Source of the DNA: Mycobacterium sherrisii
GTDB lineage: Bacteria > Actinomycetota > Actinomycetes > Mycobacteriales > Mycobacteriaceae
Assembly (NCBI RefSeq): GCF_002102355.1
Contig: NZ_LQPT01000019.1
Span: forward strand, 62,001 to 126,000
Direction of reading: 5' to 3'
Length of the DNA stretch: 64,000 bases
Shown: positions 8,218 to 16,475 of the stretch, piece after piece
How the letters are laid out: the number at the start of each line of letters is the position of its first letter
Position numbering within the stretch: the stretch's first letter is position 1
The notes under the pieces: generated by a model
The model's input: only the letters and a program-made list of their open reading frames with translations
The model's database searches: none
What the model was told of the DNA's origin: nothing
Position numbers and translations under genes: made by a program

Positions 8218-8550
8218 GTGCCGACCTACAGCTACGCGTGCACCGCGTGCGGCGACCGCTTTGACGTGGTGCAAGCCTTCACCGATGACGCGTTGACCAC
8301 CTGCCAAAAGTGTGCGGGCCGACTGCGCAAGCTCTTCAACTCCGTGGGCGTGGTGTTCAAGGGCAGCGGCTTCTACCGCACCGACAGCCGTGAGTCCGGT
8401 AAGAAGTCAGCCGCGAGCAACGGCTCGTCGACCAACGGGTCCGGCGAGAGCTCCGGCTCCGGCGAGAAGTCGAGTTCCAGCGACAAGTCGAGCTCTAGCG
8501 AGAAGTCTTCGACGTCGTCGGCGTCATCGACGGCGGCCGCGGCGAGCTAG
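8218..8550 (+). CDS. FmdB-type zinc-ribbon protein, redox-regulated chaperone (Ruc-like)
   Basis: A 110-residue protein starting at GTG 8218 with GGAGG six bases upstream. Two CxxC pairs (CTAC near residues 8-11 and CQKC near 31-34) make a zinc ribbon. After a conserved GSGFYRTDSR segment comes a Ser/Lys/Glu-rich low-complexity tail with near-repeats of EKSSSS. The orthologue Rv0991c was reported as a chaperone activated by oxidation of its zinc cysteines and was named Ruc, as I recall. The CIRCE element in front implies heat-shock induction through HrcA, which fits a chaperone role. Confidence 0.88.
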   Translation: MPTYSYACTACGDRFDVVQAFTDDALTTCQKCAGRLRKLFNSVGVVFKGSGFYRTDSRESGKKSAASNGSSTNGSGESSGSGEKSSSSDKSSSSEKSSTSSASSTAAAAS

Positions 8551-8559
8551 TTATCCACA
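8551..8559 (+). other. DnaA-box-like nonamer TTATCCACA
   Basis: A perfect TTATCCACA nonamer immediately after the stop codon of the zinc-ribbon gene. It is a single copy; no second box or AT-rich unwinding region is seen nearby, so it is not evidence of an origin. It may be a DnaA-titrating or regulatory site, or chance. Confidence 0.3.
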
Positions 8560-8612
8560 GTAGGAATCGCTGACCGACAACCCCGGGGCCGGGTGGCACC
8601 TAGCGTGACGGC

Positions 8613-9281
8613 GTGGGCGAATCGTCGCTGAATCCGACGGCGTTGCGCCGGTTGTCGGGGTCGCTGCGCCCCGATTGGACCCGCACCGTGCTGGCTCGCC
8701 GCGTGCTCGCGGGCGGGCTCGTCGTGTTGGCCGGCGTCGCGGCGTTGCGCCCGGATCCCGGCGGCGACCAGGCCGACGCGGTGGTGGCCACTCACGATCT
8801 TCCCCCCGGTACGGCGTTGACGCCCGACGATGTACGCGTCGAAAGACGTTTGGCGACAACGCTTCCCGATGGTTCACAGACCGACTTGGGCGCGGTGCTC
8901 GGATCCACGCTGACCAGTCCGACGCGCCGAGGTGAGGTGCTCACCGATGTCCGGCTGCTGGGCAGCCGGCTCGCCGAGGTCACGGCCGGGCCCGGCGCCC
9001 GGATCGTGCCGCTGCATCTGGCGGACGGCGCCTTGATTGACCTCGTGCGCGCAGGCGACGTTGTCGACGTGCTGGCCGCCCCGGAAAACGACCCGGCCGC
9101 CAACAGCCCGGCGGTTAGCAAGGTGGTGGCGACCGACGCGGTCGTGGTCCTCGTGTCGCCGCGGGAGAAAGCCCAGGCCGCCGACGGTGACCGCGTAGTG
9201 TTAGTTGCGCTGCCGGCTCGCGTGGCGAATACGGTGGCAGGCTCGGTCTTGGGGCAGGCGGTGACCCTCACCCTGCACTGA
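8613..9281 (+). CDS. SAF-domain protein, CpaB/RcpC-like, membrane anchored
   Basis: A 222-residue protein starting at GTG 8613. One transmembrane helix (about residues 29-47) is followed by a SAF domain ([20 protein letters not shown], about 56-75) and a second RcpC/CpaB-like region ([23 protein letters not shown]). CpaB/RcpC proteins belong to Flp pilus export systems, but no pilus genes are near, so the real job is unknown; an extracytoplasmic scaffold is plausible. It lies downstream of the CIRCE-controlled gene and may be co-expressed with it. Corresponds to Rv0990c in my recollection. Confidence 0.75.
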   Translation: MGESSLNPTALRRLSGSLRPDWTRTVLARRVLAGGLVVLAGVAALRPDPGGDQADAVVATHDLPPGTALTPDDVRVERRLATTLPDGSQTDLGAVLGSTLTSPTRRGEVLTDVRLLGSRLAEVTAGPGARIVPLHLADGALIDLVRAGDVVDVLAAPENDPAANSPAVSKVVATDAVVVLVSPREKAQAADGDRVVLVALPARVANTVAGSVLGQAVTLTLH

Positions 9282-9342
9282 AGTGCCTGGCGCCGGCGCC
9301 ACACCCGCAGCAGACTGTATCCAGCCCAGAAAGGACGTCGGA

Positions 9343-9804
9343 ATGCTCAAGGGGTTCAAGGAGTTCCTCGCGCGGGGCAATATCGTCGACCTGTCCGTCG
9401 CGGTGGTCATCGGTACTGCGTTCACCGCGTTGGTCACCAAGTTCACCGACAGCATCATCTCGCCGCTGATCAATCGCATCGGGGTCAACCAGCAATCCGA
9501 CGTCGGGATCCTGAAAATCGGCATCGGTGGCGGGCAGACCATCGACCTGAACGTCTTGCTGTCGGCTGCCATCAACTTCGTGTTGGTCGCTGCGGTGGTG
9601 TACTTCCTGATTGTGTTGCCGTACAACACATTTCGCAAGCGCGGTGAGGTCGAGCAGGCGGACGACGCTCAGGTCGTCTTGCTCACCGAGATCCGCGACC
9701 TGCTCGCCCAGACCAACGGCGCCACCTCGTCGGGCCGACACGGCGGCACCGACACCACACCGCCACCCGAGCACGGGCCCCGCGCCGATGCCGAGTCGCG
9801 GTAA
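9343..9804 (+). CDS. mscL: Large-conductance mechanosensitive channel MscL
   Basis: A 153-residue channel. Start is ATG 9343, preceded by AAAGGA, giving the classic N terminus [21 protein letters not shown]1 spans about residues 15-40 and TM2 about 68-92, with the cytoplasmic helix ([14 protein letters not shown]) near 108-121 and a Ser/Thr/Pro-rich tail. It forms a homopentamer that opens on membrane stretch during hypo-osmotic shock. It converges on moaB2. The neighbouring genes found next to mscL in M. tuberculosis (Rv0986-Rv0989c) are not present. Confidence 0.96.
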   Translation: MLKGFKEFLARGNIVDLSVAVVIGTAFTALVTKFTDSIISPLINRIGVNQQSDVGILKIGIGGGQTIDLNVLLSAAINFVLVAAVVYFLIVLPYNTFRKRGEVEQADDAQVVLLTEIRDLLAQTNGATSSGRHGGTDTTPPPEHGPRADAESR

Positions 9805-9828
9805 CGCAATCCGGGCGCTCGGCGGAGT

Positions 9829-10374
9829 TTAAATCTCGAGGCTGGATAACTGCCCGATGATCTGGGCCGCGAGCGGATTCAGCGTGGCCATCCCGTCGCG
9901 CACCGCGTAGCGCGAACCGGCGAGGTTGACCACCAACGTGCTGCCCGACACCCCGGCCAGACCACGCGACAGTCCGGCGTCGATGATCCCGGCCGACAGC
10001 CCGGAGGCGCGAATGGCCTCGGCGATGCCCAGGATTTCGCGGTCCAGGATCTCCCGCGTTGCCTCCGGGGTGACGTCGCGCGGGGTGACACCGGTCCCGC
10101 CGACGGACACCACCAGGTCGACGCCGCCGATCACCGCGGTGTTCAGCGCGTTGCGGATCTCGACCTCGTCGGCCGCCACCGCGACCACACCGTCGACCAC
10201 GAACCCGGCCTCGGTCAAAAGCTCGGTGACCAACGGTCCGCTGTGGTCCTCGTCGCCGTGCGCGGTGCGATCGTCGACCACGACGACCAACGCCCGGCCG
10301 ACTACCAATTCCGCACCCGTTTCCATGGGTGACACCGTATATCCGAGCTCCGAGATGGGCTCATCGACTCTCAT
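9829..10374 (-). CDS. moaB2: Molybdenum cofactor biosynthesis protein MoaB2
   Basis: A 181-residue MogA/MoaB-fold protein. The MPT-binding signature VSVGGTGVTPRDVTPEATR and the ALVVVVDDR strand are clear. ATG 10374 overlaps the pepD stop in a TGATG arrangement, favouring translational coupling; a GTG one codon earlier is also possible. It is the last gene of the mprA-mprB-pepD-moaB2 group. Biochemically the family adenylylates molybdopterin; in M. tuberculosis MoaB2 was reported to interact with sigma factor E, which would fit its place in an envelope-stress operon. Confidence 0.92.
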   Translation of the reverse strand: MRVDEPISELGYTVSPMETGAELVVGRALVVVVDDRTAHGDEDHSGPLVTELLTEAGFVVDGVVAVAADEVEIRNALNTAVIGGVDLVVSVGGTGVTPRDVTPEATREILDREILGIAEAIRASGLSAGIIDAGLSRGLAGVSGSTLVVNLAGSRYAVRDGMATLNPLAAQIIGQLSSLEI

Positions 10375-11885
10375 CACGAATCCGCCTTGCCGAGGGTGAC
10401 CTGCACGGTCCGGCTGCCGCCGCCGGGATCGGAGAAGGTCAGCGTTACCTTGTCGCCGGGCGCCTTGGACCGCACGGCGGCGACCAGCGCATCGGCGTTG
10501 TTGATCGGGCGGTCGTCAACCTTGGTGACCACCACATTCTTGGGCAGGCCGGCGTTGGCGGCCGCACCGCCTTGCACGACGTCGACAACCTTGGCGCCGG
10601 GGGTGCTCTTGTCGCTGGTCACCTGCACACCCAGCGAGGCATGGGTGGCCTTACCGCTGCTGATCAGCTCGTCGGCGATGCGTTTGGCCTGGTCGACGGG
10701 AATCGCGAAGCCCAGCCCGATCGAACCGCTTTGAGCATCCGGCGAATCCGAGCCCAGGGTCGCGATCGCGGAGTTGACGCCGACCAGCTGTCCACTCAGG
10801 TTGACCAGCGCGCCACCGGAGTTACCCGGGTTGATGGCGGCGTCGGTCTGGATCGCGTCCAGCACCGTGTTCTGGTTGCCGGACTCGCCCGTCGTCGACA
10901 CCGGCCGGTTCAACGCGCTGATGATGCCGGTGGTCACCGTGCCCGACAGCCCCAGCGGTGACCCGATCGCGATCACCGGCTGTCCGACCCGCACGTCCGA
11001 CGACGAGCCCATCGCGATGGGGGTCAGCCCGGAGACACCCTGCACCCGCACGACGGCGATGTCGCTGGTGGGATCGGCGCCCACCACCGTGAACGGTGCG
11101 GTGCGGCCGTCGGAGAAAGTGACGGTTGTCTTCGGGGTGGGGTTGGCCGGTCCCCCGGGTCCGCCCGGCGGCAACGGTGATCCGCCGGGTCCACCCGGTC
11201 CTCGGGACGGGCCGGCGGCGGCGGCGATGACGTGGTTGTTGGTCAGGATCAGCCCGTCGGAGGACAAGATGATGCCGGAGCCTTCTTCCGACGCGCGCCC
11301 GAGGTCGGTCTCCAACATCACGACGCTGGGTACCACTTTCGCGGCGACCTGTTCGACGGTCCCGGGCGCCATGTTTGCCGCCGGAACACCCGGCGTGGCC
11401 CCCGAGGATTTGCCGGTGCCGCTGGCGATCGTGGAGTGCGTGTTGAGCTCGACCAGGGTGGCCGCCGCGCCGCCGATACCGGCCGACACCACCGCGATCG
11501 CGACCGCCCCCGCGGCCAGCAGGCCGGCACGTGATCGCTTCTGCGGGCCACGCGGGGGGCCCATCGGCGGCAGCATGCCGGGTATCGGGCCCGCGCCAGT
11601 GCCGCCGGGGATCGAACCCACACCGGTGCCGCCGGGGATTCGGCCCGGGCCGGTGCCACCGGAGATGGTGCCCGACCCGGTGTCACCGAACGGCTCGTAG
11701 GGCCGACGGTATTGCGTTGTCTGCGAAGGCTGGCCCTGGTGGTACCGCCAGTCGTAGTGCTGACCGTACGGTTGCTGCGGCCCCTGGCCGTACCCGGGCG
11801 CCACACCGGACTCGAAAGGCTGGTTGGGCGCGCTGCGGTATCCCGGCTGCTGCGGCGGTGGCGAATACCTCGGGTCATTCGTCAT
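10374..11885 (-). CDS. pepD: HtrA-like serine protease PepD
   Basis: A 503-residue membrane-anchored protease of the cell envelope. Residues 1-115 are a cytoplasmic Pro/Gln/Gly-rich tail with three 9-residue GGTGxGxIP repeats (about 75-103); TM about 119-145; trypsin-like domain with His218 (TNNHVI), Asp275 (TSDIAVV) and Ser356 (NPGNSGGA); PDZ domain about 412-500. A Gly/Pro-rich insertion (about residues 225-250) separates His218 from Asp275 and makes the protein longer than the M. tuberculosis form I recall (464). It degrades or refolds damaged envelope proteins, and is directly downstream of mprAB with an MprA box ahead. Confidence 0.95.
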   Translation of the reverse strand: MTNDPRYSPPPQQPGYRSAPNQPFESGVAPGYGQGPQQPYGQHYDWRYHQGQPSQTTQYRRPYEPFGDTGSGTISGGTGPGRIPGGTGVGSIPGGTGAGPIPGMLPPMGPPRGPQKRSRAGLLAAGAVAIAVVSAGIGGAAATLVELNTHSTIASGTGKSSGATPGVPAANMAPGTVEQVAAKVVPSVVMLETDLGRASEEGSGIILSSDGLILTNNHVIAAAAGPSRGPGGPGGSPLPPGGPGGPANPTPKTTVTFSDGRTAPFTVVGADPTSDIAVVRVQGVSGLTPIAMGSSSDVRVGQPVIAIGSPLGLSGTVTTGIISALNRPVSTTGESGNQNTVLDAIQTDAAINPGNSGGALVNLSGQLVGVNSAIATLGSDSPDAQSGSIGLGFAIPVDQAKRIADELISSGKATHASLGVQVTSDKSTPGAKVVDVVQGGAAANAGLPKNVVVTKVDDRPINNADALVAAVRSKAPGDKVTLTFSDPGGGSRTVQVTLGKADS

Positions 11886-11959
11886 GTCGCTAAGTCGCTC
11901 TTCCTCTAAATGGGGTGCAATCGAGCTCGACTTGGCTCGATTTCCAACAGTAACTGCAA

Positions 11960-13507
11960 CTACCTTGCGCGCGCGGACTGAGAGTCCACTGAGATAACGT
12001 TCGTCGTATCCCGAGAGTTCGCCGACGCGCCCGTGGTGGGGACGGCGGGGTCAGTCATGGCTTCGCTGTGGGCTTCGCCACCGGCTCGCGGATACGTCGA
12101 CACCGGCAGCGGCTGGCCCGGAAGCAGCACGAAGATCGATGTTCCCGGCGGGTGGCCGCCCGAAACGGTGTCTTCCACCCGCAGCATCCCGCCGTGGTTG
12201 AGCACCACCTGCTTGACGATCGCCAACCCCAGGCCCGAACCGGGCATCGCCCGCGCCTGCGTCGACCGGTAGAACCGCTCGAAGACCAGGCGTCGCTCGT
12301 GCGGCGGGATGCCCGGGCCATAGTCGGAAACCACCAACTCGGCATGGGTCGGGTCGAGCTGGCGCATCCGCACCCCGACACGACCGCCCGGCGGGCTCCA
12401 CTTGGCCGCGTTGTCCATCAAGTTCAGCGCCGCCCGGGACAACCCGGCGGCGTCGCCGTAGATCTGCCACCCGATGACGTCGACGTCGAAGTGAATGTCG
12501 TTGCGCCGCCGGCGAACTCGCTCCAGGCTCCGATCGATGACCTCGGACATGTCCACCGGCTCGTGCACCACCTGACCGGCGTCGTCGCGGGTCAGGTCGA
12601 CCAAATCGCCTACCAGCGTGGACAATTCCTCAATCTGTGCGAGCACGTCGGCGCGCAGCTCGACCATCTCCTGCTCGGGCAGCCGCGGCGCACCCGGCTC
12701 CATGGACGCCATCAGCAGCTCGACGTTGGTTCGCAGCGACGTCAGCGGGGTGCGCAACTCGTGACCGGCGTCGGTGACCAGCCGCGCCTGCCGCTCGCGT
12801 GACTCGGCCAGCGCCCGCAGCATCAAATTGAAAGCTTCAGTGAGCCTTGCCAATTCGTCACTGCCGAACACCGGGATGGGACGCAGGTCGTCGGTGCGGG
12901 CCACCCGTTCGGTGGCCTCGGTCAATCGGGCGACCGGCCGCAGCCCCGCCCGGGTGACCATCCCGCCGGCCACCGCGGCCACCGCGACGCCGATACCGCC
13001 GACGATCAACAGCACCCACCGCAGCTTGGTCATCACCGCCTCGGTGGGCTTGAGACTCTTGGAAATCAGCAGTGAGCTGCCGTTGGGCAAGTGGATGGCC
13101 AGGATGCGCTGGTCGGATGCGGTGCGCCGGGACATGAACAAGTCACCCCGGATCACGGCCTTCTCCGGCGAATCCACCGGCAGGGTCTGCCCCGGCTGCT
13201 GAGCGGTGTAGATGGAGTGCCCGGGGTTCACCAGCATCGCGTTGACGTCCGAGTAGGCCGTGCCCTCGATCGCCTTGGCGGGGTCGGCGGCCAGCGAGCC
13301 GCTGGCGATCAGCAGCTGGGCGCGGCTGTCCAGCTGGTTGTCGATGTCGCTGTACAGCGCCGCCGCGATCACGGCGTAGACGGCGAATGCCATCAACACC
13401 ACGACCATCGCCACCATCGACATCGCCAGCAACATCACCCGCCACCGCAGCGACAACGAACTGGGGGCGCGCAGCGGCGCGTGCCGACGTCGTTGGGACC
13501 TGATCAT
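11960..13507 (-). CDS. mprB: Sensor histidine kinase MprB
   Basis: A 515-residue sensor. TM1 about residues 23-50, an extracytoplasmic sensor loop to about 160, TM2 about 162-186, then HAMP, a dimerisation domain with phospho-acceptor His249 in DAGHELRTPL, and the ATPase domain with N box (NLMDNAAKWSP), DYGPGIP and GSGLGLAIV. It senses envelope stress (detergent, misfolded extracytoplasmic protein) and phosphorylates MprA. ATG overlaps the mprA stop by one base (TGATG). Its C-terminal coding end carries an MprA box for pepD. Confidence 0.96.
   Translation of the reverse strand: MIRSQRRRHAPLRAPSSLSLRWRVMLLAMSMVAMVVVLMAFAVYAVIAAALYSDIDNQLDSRAQLLIASGSLAADPAKAIEGTAYSDVNAMLVNPGHSIYTAQQPGQTLPVDSPEKAVIRGDLFMSRRTASDQRILAIHLPNGSSLLISKSLKPTEAVMTKLRWVLLIVGGIGVAVAAVAGGMVTRAGLRPVARLTEATERVARTDDLRPIPVFGSDELARLTEAFNLMLRALAESRERQARLVTDAGHELRTPLTSLRTNVELLMASMEPGAPRLPEQEMVELRADVLAQIEELSTLVGDLVDLTRDDAGQVVHEPVDMSEVIDRSLERVRRRRNDIHFDVDVIGWQIYGDAAGLSRAALNLMDNAAKWSPPGGRVGVRMRQLDPTHAELVVSDYGPGIPPHERRLVFERFYRSTQARAMPGSGLGLAIVKQVVLNHGGMLRVEDTVSGGHPPGTSIFVLLPGQPLPVSTYPRAGGEAHSEAMTDPAVPTTGASANSRDTTNVISVDSQSARAR
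11977..11995 (-). promoter_or_regulatory. MprA-box-like direct repeat upstream of pepD
   Basis: On the minus strand two 8-base direct repeats, ATCTCAGT and CTCTCAGT, are separated by 3 bases (8-3-8, 19 bases). This is the same geometry as the repeat in front of mprA and as the published MprA box (two loosely conserved 8-base direct repeats in 19 bases). It lies inside the 3' end of mprB, about 92 bases upstream of the pepD start, and could give pepD its own MprA-controlled promoter. Confidence 0.65.
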
Positions 13508-14199
13508 CAGGGCGGGGTCTCCCGCAGGACGTAGCCGACGCCGCGGACCGTGTGGATCAACCGCGGCTCACCGTCGGCCTCCGTTTTGCGGCGCAGGTAC
13601 CCGACGTACACCTCGAGCGCATTGCCGGAGGTGGGAAAGTCGAAACCCCACACCTCCTCGAGGATGCGGCTGCGGGTGAGCACCCGGCGCGGATTGGCGA
13701 TCAGCATCTCCAGCAGCGCGAACTCGGTGCGGGTCAGGCTGATCCGGCGCTGGCCCCGGGTCACTTCGCGGGTCACCGGATCCAGCGCCAGGTCGGAGAA
13801 CCGCATGGCCACCGATTCGGCATCGTCGTCGGGTTTGGTGCGACGCAACAGTGCCCGCATCCGGGCCAGCAGCTCTTCGAGGGCGAACGGCTTGGGCAGG
13901 TAGTCGTCGGCGCCGGCGTCCAATCCGGCGACCCGCTCGGACACCGAATCGCGGGCGGTCAGCACCAGGATCGGCAGGTCGTCGCCGGTGCTGCGCAGTT
14001 GACGGCACACTTCGAGACCGTCCAGCCGCGGCATCATCACGTCCAGGACGAGCGCGTCCGGTCGATCGCTGGCGATCAGTTCCAGAGCCTCGACACCGTC
14101 GTTCGCCAGCTCGACCGAGTAGCCGTTGAAAGAGAGCGATCTGCGCAGCGACTCGCGGACCGCGCGATCGTCGTCGACGACAAGAATGCGCACGGCCAC
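13507..14199 (-). CDS. mprA: Response regulator MprA
   Basis: A 230-residue OmpR-class regulator starting at GTG 14199. The receiver domain has the acidic cluster DDD (residues 9-11), phospho-acceptor Asp53 in VLDVMMP, and the conserved Thr and Lys (VLTARD, LPKPF); the winged-helix DNA-binding domain covers about 130-228. With MprB it controls sigE, sigB, pepD and envelope-stress genes in M. tuberculosis. Two 8-base repeats directly upstream fit autoregulation. Confidence 0.97.
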   Translation of the reverse strand: MAVRILVVDDDRAVRESLRRSLSFNGYSVELANDGVEALELIASDRPDALVLDVMMPRLDGLEVCRQLRSTGDDLPILVLTARDSVSERVAGLDAGADDYLPKPFALEELLARMRALLRRTKPDDDAESVAMRFSDLALDPVTREVTRGQRRISLTRTEFALLEMLIANPRRVLTRSRILEEVWGFDFPTSGNALEVYVGYLRRKTEADGEPRLIHTVRGVGYVLRETPP

Positions 14200-14215
14200 T
14201 AGTTTCGTCCTAGGG

Positions 14216-14234
14216 CCTGAGAGCGGCCTGAGAG
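14216..14234 (-). promoter_or_regulatory. MprA-box-like direct repeat upstream of mprA
   Basis: On the minus strand CTCTCAGG occurs twice, identical, with a 3-base spacer (8-3-8). It ends 16 bases before the GTG start of mprA. The spacing matches the described MprA box and supports autoregulation of the mprA operon. Confidence 0.75.
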
Positions 14235-14313
14235 GCGCGCCGGGTATTTCCCGAGATCTCCGTGCGGCGACGATGCGCGTCGGCGCGGCCCGGAATGCGG
14301 GCGGGCAACGCGG

Positions 14314-14487
14314 CTAGCGACGGTCGAGATCGATCAGGCCCAGGCGAGCGGCCTTGAGCAGTCGGCGCGGCACCTTGTGCTTCTGACCGGCGACGGTCAC
14401 GCCGACGAGCTCGGTCTTTTCGGCCTTCCACTGCGAGCGGCGGCTGCGGGTGTTCGAGCGCGACATCCTGCGCTTGGGTGTGGCCAT
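14314..14487 (-). CDS. rpmF: 50S ribosomal protein L32
   Basis: A 57-residue ribosomal protein beginning [20 protein letters not shown] and ending DLDRR. It is rich in Lys/Arg and has no cysteines, so it is the zinc-free form of L32. ATG 14487 is the first start and the length is normal. It is read leftward, 114 bases before mprA. In M. tuberculosis PE_PGRS genes lie around rpmF and mprA; none is present here. Confidence 0.96.
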   Translation of the reverse strand: MATPKRRMSRSNTRSRRSQWKAEKTELVGVTVAGQKHKVPRRLLKAARLGLIDLDRR

Positions 14488-14700
14488 GGTCGGGCCTTAC
14501 TCCTCGTGTGGGGTTTCGGGTCGTGCATCGCACGGCATGACCTAAGGGCCGACGGCGACGATTGCGTACCAGAATAGTCGGTGACCTGCTGGCCGCCAAA
14601 ACCGGACACCGTCGAGACGAAGGTCGAACCGCGACTATGCCCGCGGCGCCGGGGCGGGCATCCTTGACGTGACACCGGCGGTACCCGCTAACCTACCGGG

Positions 14701-14716
14701 TGGTTGGTTGGTTGGG
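14701..14716 (+). repeat. Tetranucleotide repeat (TGGT/GGTT) before the AtuA-like gene
   Basis: Four consecutive TGGT-like units lie 31 bases upstream of the ATG of the operon's first gene, in the 260-base divergent region between rpmF and this operon. The tract is short; a role in slippage or regulation is speculative. Apart from it, the divergent region shows only promoter-sized sequence with no dyad I would call. Confidence 0.4.
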
Positions 14717-14747
14717 CCCGGTAAGCACTGAACGGAGGACGTACGCC

Positions 14748-16475
14748 ATGGCCTCTGCTTTTGGTGCATCTAACGGGTCCGGCACGGTCCGCATCGCCAA
14801 CTGTTCGGGGTTCTACGGCGACCGGCTCACGGCGATGCGCGAGATGCTGACCGGCTCCGGCGACCCGGTGGACTACCTGACCGGCGACTACCTGGCCGAG
14901 CTCACCATGCTCATCCTCGGCCGCGACAAGATGAAGCACCCCGAGCGGGGCTATGCCAAAACCTTTCTGACCCAGCTCGAGGACTGCCTGGGCGAGGCCC
15001 GGGATCGGGGCGTGCGCATCGTCGCCAACGCGGGCGGCCTCAACCCGGCTGGGCTGGCCGCGGCGATCCGCGCACTGGCCGAGCGTCTGGGCATCCCGGC
15101 CCGCGTCGCCCACGTCGAAGGCGACGACCTGCTGCCCCGTGCGGCCGAGCTGGGCCTGGGCACACCGCTGACCGCCAACGCCTATCTGGGCGCCTGGGGC
15201 ATCGTCGACTGCCTGCACAACGGCGCCGACGTGGTGGTCACCGGCCGGGTCACCGACGCATCGGTGATCGTCGGGGCGGCCGCCGCGCACTTCGGCTGGG
15301 CCCGCACCGACTACGACGAACTCGCCGGCGCGGTGGTTGCCGGCCACGTCATCGAATGCGGCGTGCAGGCCACCGGCGGCAACTACGCGTTCTTCACCGA
15401 GATTCCCGACCTGACGCACCCGGGTTTCCCGCTGGCCGAGGTCCGTCGCGACGGCTCGTCGGTGATCACCAAGCACCCGGGCACCGGCGGGCTGGTCAGC
15501 GTCGACACCGTCACCGCGCAGCTGCTCTACGAGGTCAGCGGGGCACGCTACGCCAACCCGGACGTGACCGCCCGGATGGACAGCGTCGAGCTGTCGCCGG
15601 ATGGTCCGGACCGGGTGCGCATCAGCGGCGTGGTGGGCGAACCGCCGCCGCCGACGCTGAAGGTGTCACTGAACAGCATCGGCGGATTCCGCAACGCGAT
15701 GACCTTCGTGCTCACCGGTCTGGACATCGAGGCCAAGGCCGAGTTGGTACGTCGCCAACTCGAGGCCGGGCTCACCGTCAAGCCCGCCGAACTGGAATGG
15801 ACACTGGCCCGCACCGACCACGCCGACGCCGACACCGAGGAAGCGGCCAGCGCGCTGCTGCGGTGCGTGGTTCGCGACCCCGGCCCCACCAATGTGGGAC
15901 GTCAATTCTCTTCGGCAGCAGTCGAATTGGCGTTGGCCAGTTACCCTGGCTTTCATGTCACGGCACCGCCGGGCGACGGGCAGGTCTACGGCGTGTTCAC
16001 CGCCGGTTACGTCGCGGCCGCCGAGGTGCCGCACGTCGCGGTGCACGACGACGGTACCCGGATAGAGATCCCCTGCGCGGCAGAGACATTGGAGCTGGCA
16101 CCGGTCGCCGAACCGACGCTGCCCGAACCGCTGCCGGCCGGGCCGACCAAGCGCGTGCCGCTGGGCCGCATCGCCGGCGCCCGCAGCGGCGACAAGGGCG
16201 GCTCCGCCAACATCGGGGTATGGGTGCGCACCGATGACCAATGGCGTTGGCTGGCGCACACCTTGACCGTCGACCTGCTCCAGGAACTGCTGCCCGAAAC
16301 GGCCGACCTACCGGTGACCCGGCACGTGCTGCCGAATCTGCGGGCGGTCAACTTCGTGATCGAGGACATCCTCGGTCAGGGCGTCGCCTACCAGGCGCGT
16401 TTCGACCCACAAGCCAAGGGCCTGGGCGAATGGTTGCGTAGCCGCCATGTCGACATTCCGGAAGGGCTGCTGTGA
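14748..16475 (+). CDS. AtuA-like protein (DUF1446, acyclic terpene utilisation family)
   Basis: A 575-residue protein; ATG 14748 is preceded by GGAGG at 9-base spacing. The N-terminal 450 residues match the DUF1446/AtuA fold (VRIANCSGFYGDRLTAM and a GGLNPAGLAAAIRAL core), and the last 110 residues are the separate AtuA-like ferredoxin-fold domain (GRIAGARSGDKGGSANIGV). Family members accompany carboxylases in citronellol/geraniol and leucine catabolism in Pseudomonas, but their chemistry is not settled. It is first of a six-gene operon and its stop overlaps the next start (GTGA). Corresponds to Rv0976c in my recollection. Confidence 0.85.
   Translation: MASAFGASNGSGTVRIANCSGFYGDRLTAMREMLTGSGDPVDYLTGDYLAELTMLILGRDKMKHPERGYAKTFLTQLEDCLGEARDRGVRIVANAGGLNPAGLAAAIRALAERLGIPARVAHVEGDDLLPRAAELGLGTPLTANAYLGAWGIVDCLHNGADVVVTGRVTDASVIVGAAAAHFGWARTDYDELAGAVVAGHVIECGVQATGGNYAFFTEIPDLTHPGFPLAEVRRDGSSVITKHPGTGGLVSVDTVTAQLLYEVSGARYANPDVTARMDSVELSPDGPDRVRISGVVGEPPPPTLKVSLNSIGGFRNAMTFVLTGLDIEAKAELVRRQLEAGLTVKPAELEWTLARTDHADADTEEAASALLRCVVRDPGPTNVGRQFSSAAVELALASYPGFHVTAPPGDGQVYGVFTAGYVAAAEVPHVAVHDDGTRIEIPCAAETLELAPVAEPTLPEPLPAGPTKRVPLGRIAGARSGDKGGSANIGVWVRTDDQWRWLAHTLTVDLLQELLPETADLPVTRHVLPNLRAVNFVIEDILGQGVAYQARFDPQAKGLGEWLRSRHVDIPEGLL

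Noticed and set aside
8551-8559. Replication origin signal
   Set aside because: Only one DnaA box, no AT-rich unwinding region and no dnaA or dnaN nearby.
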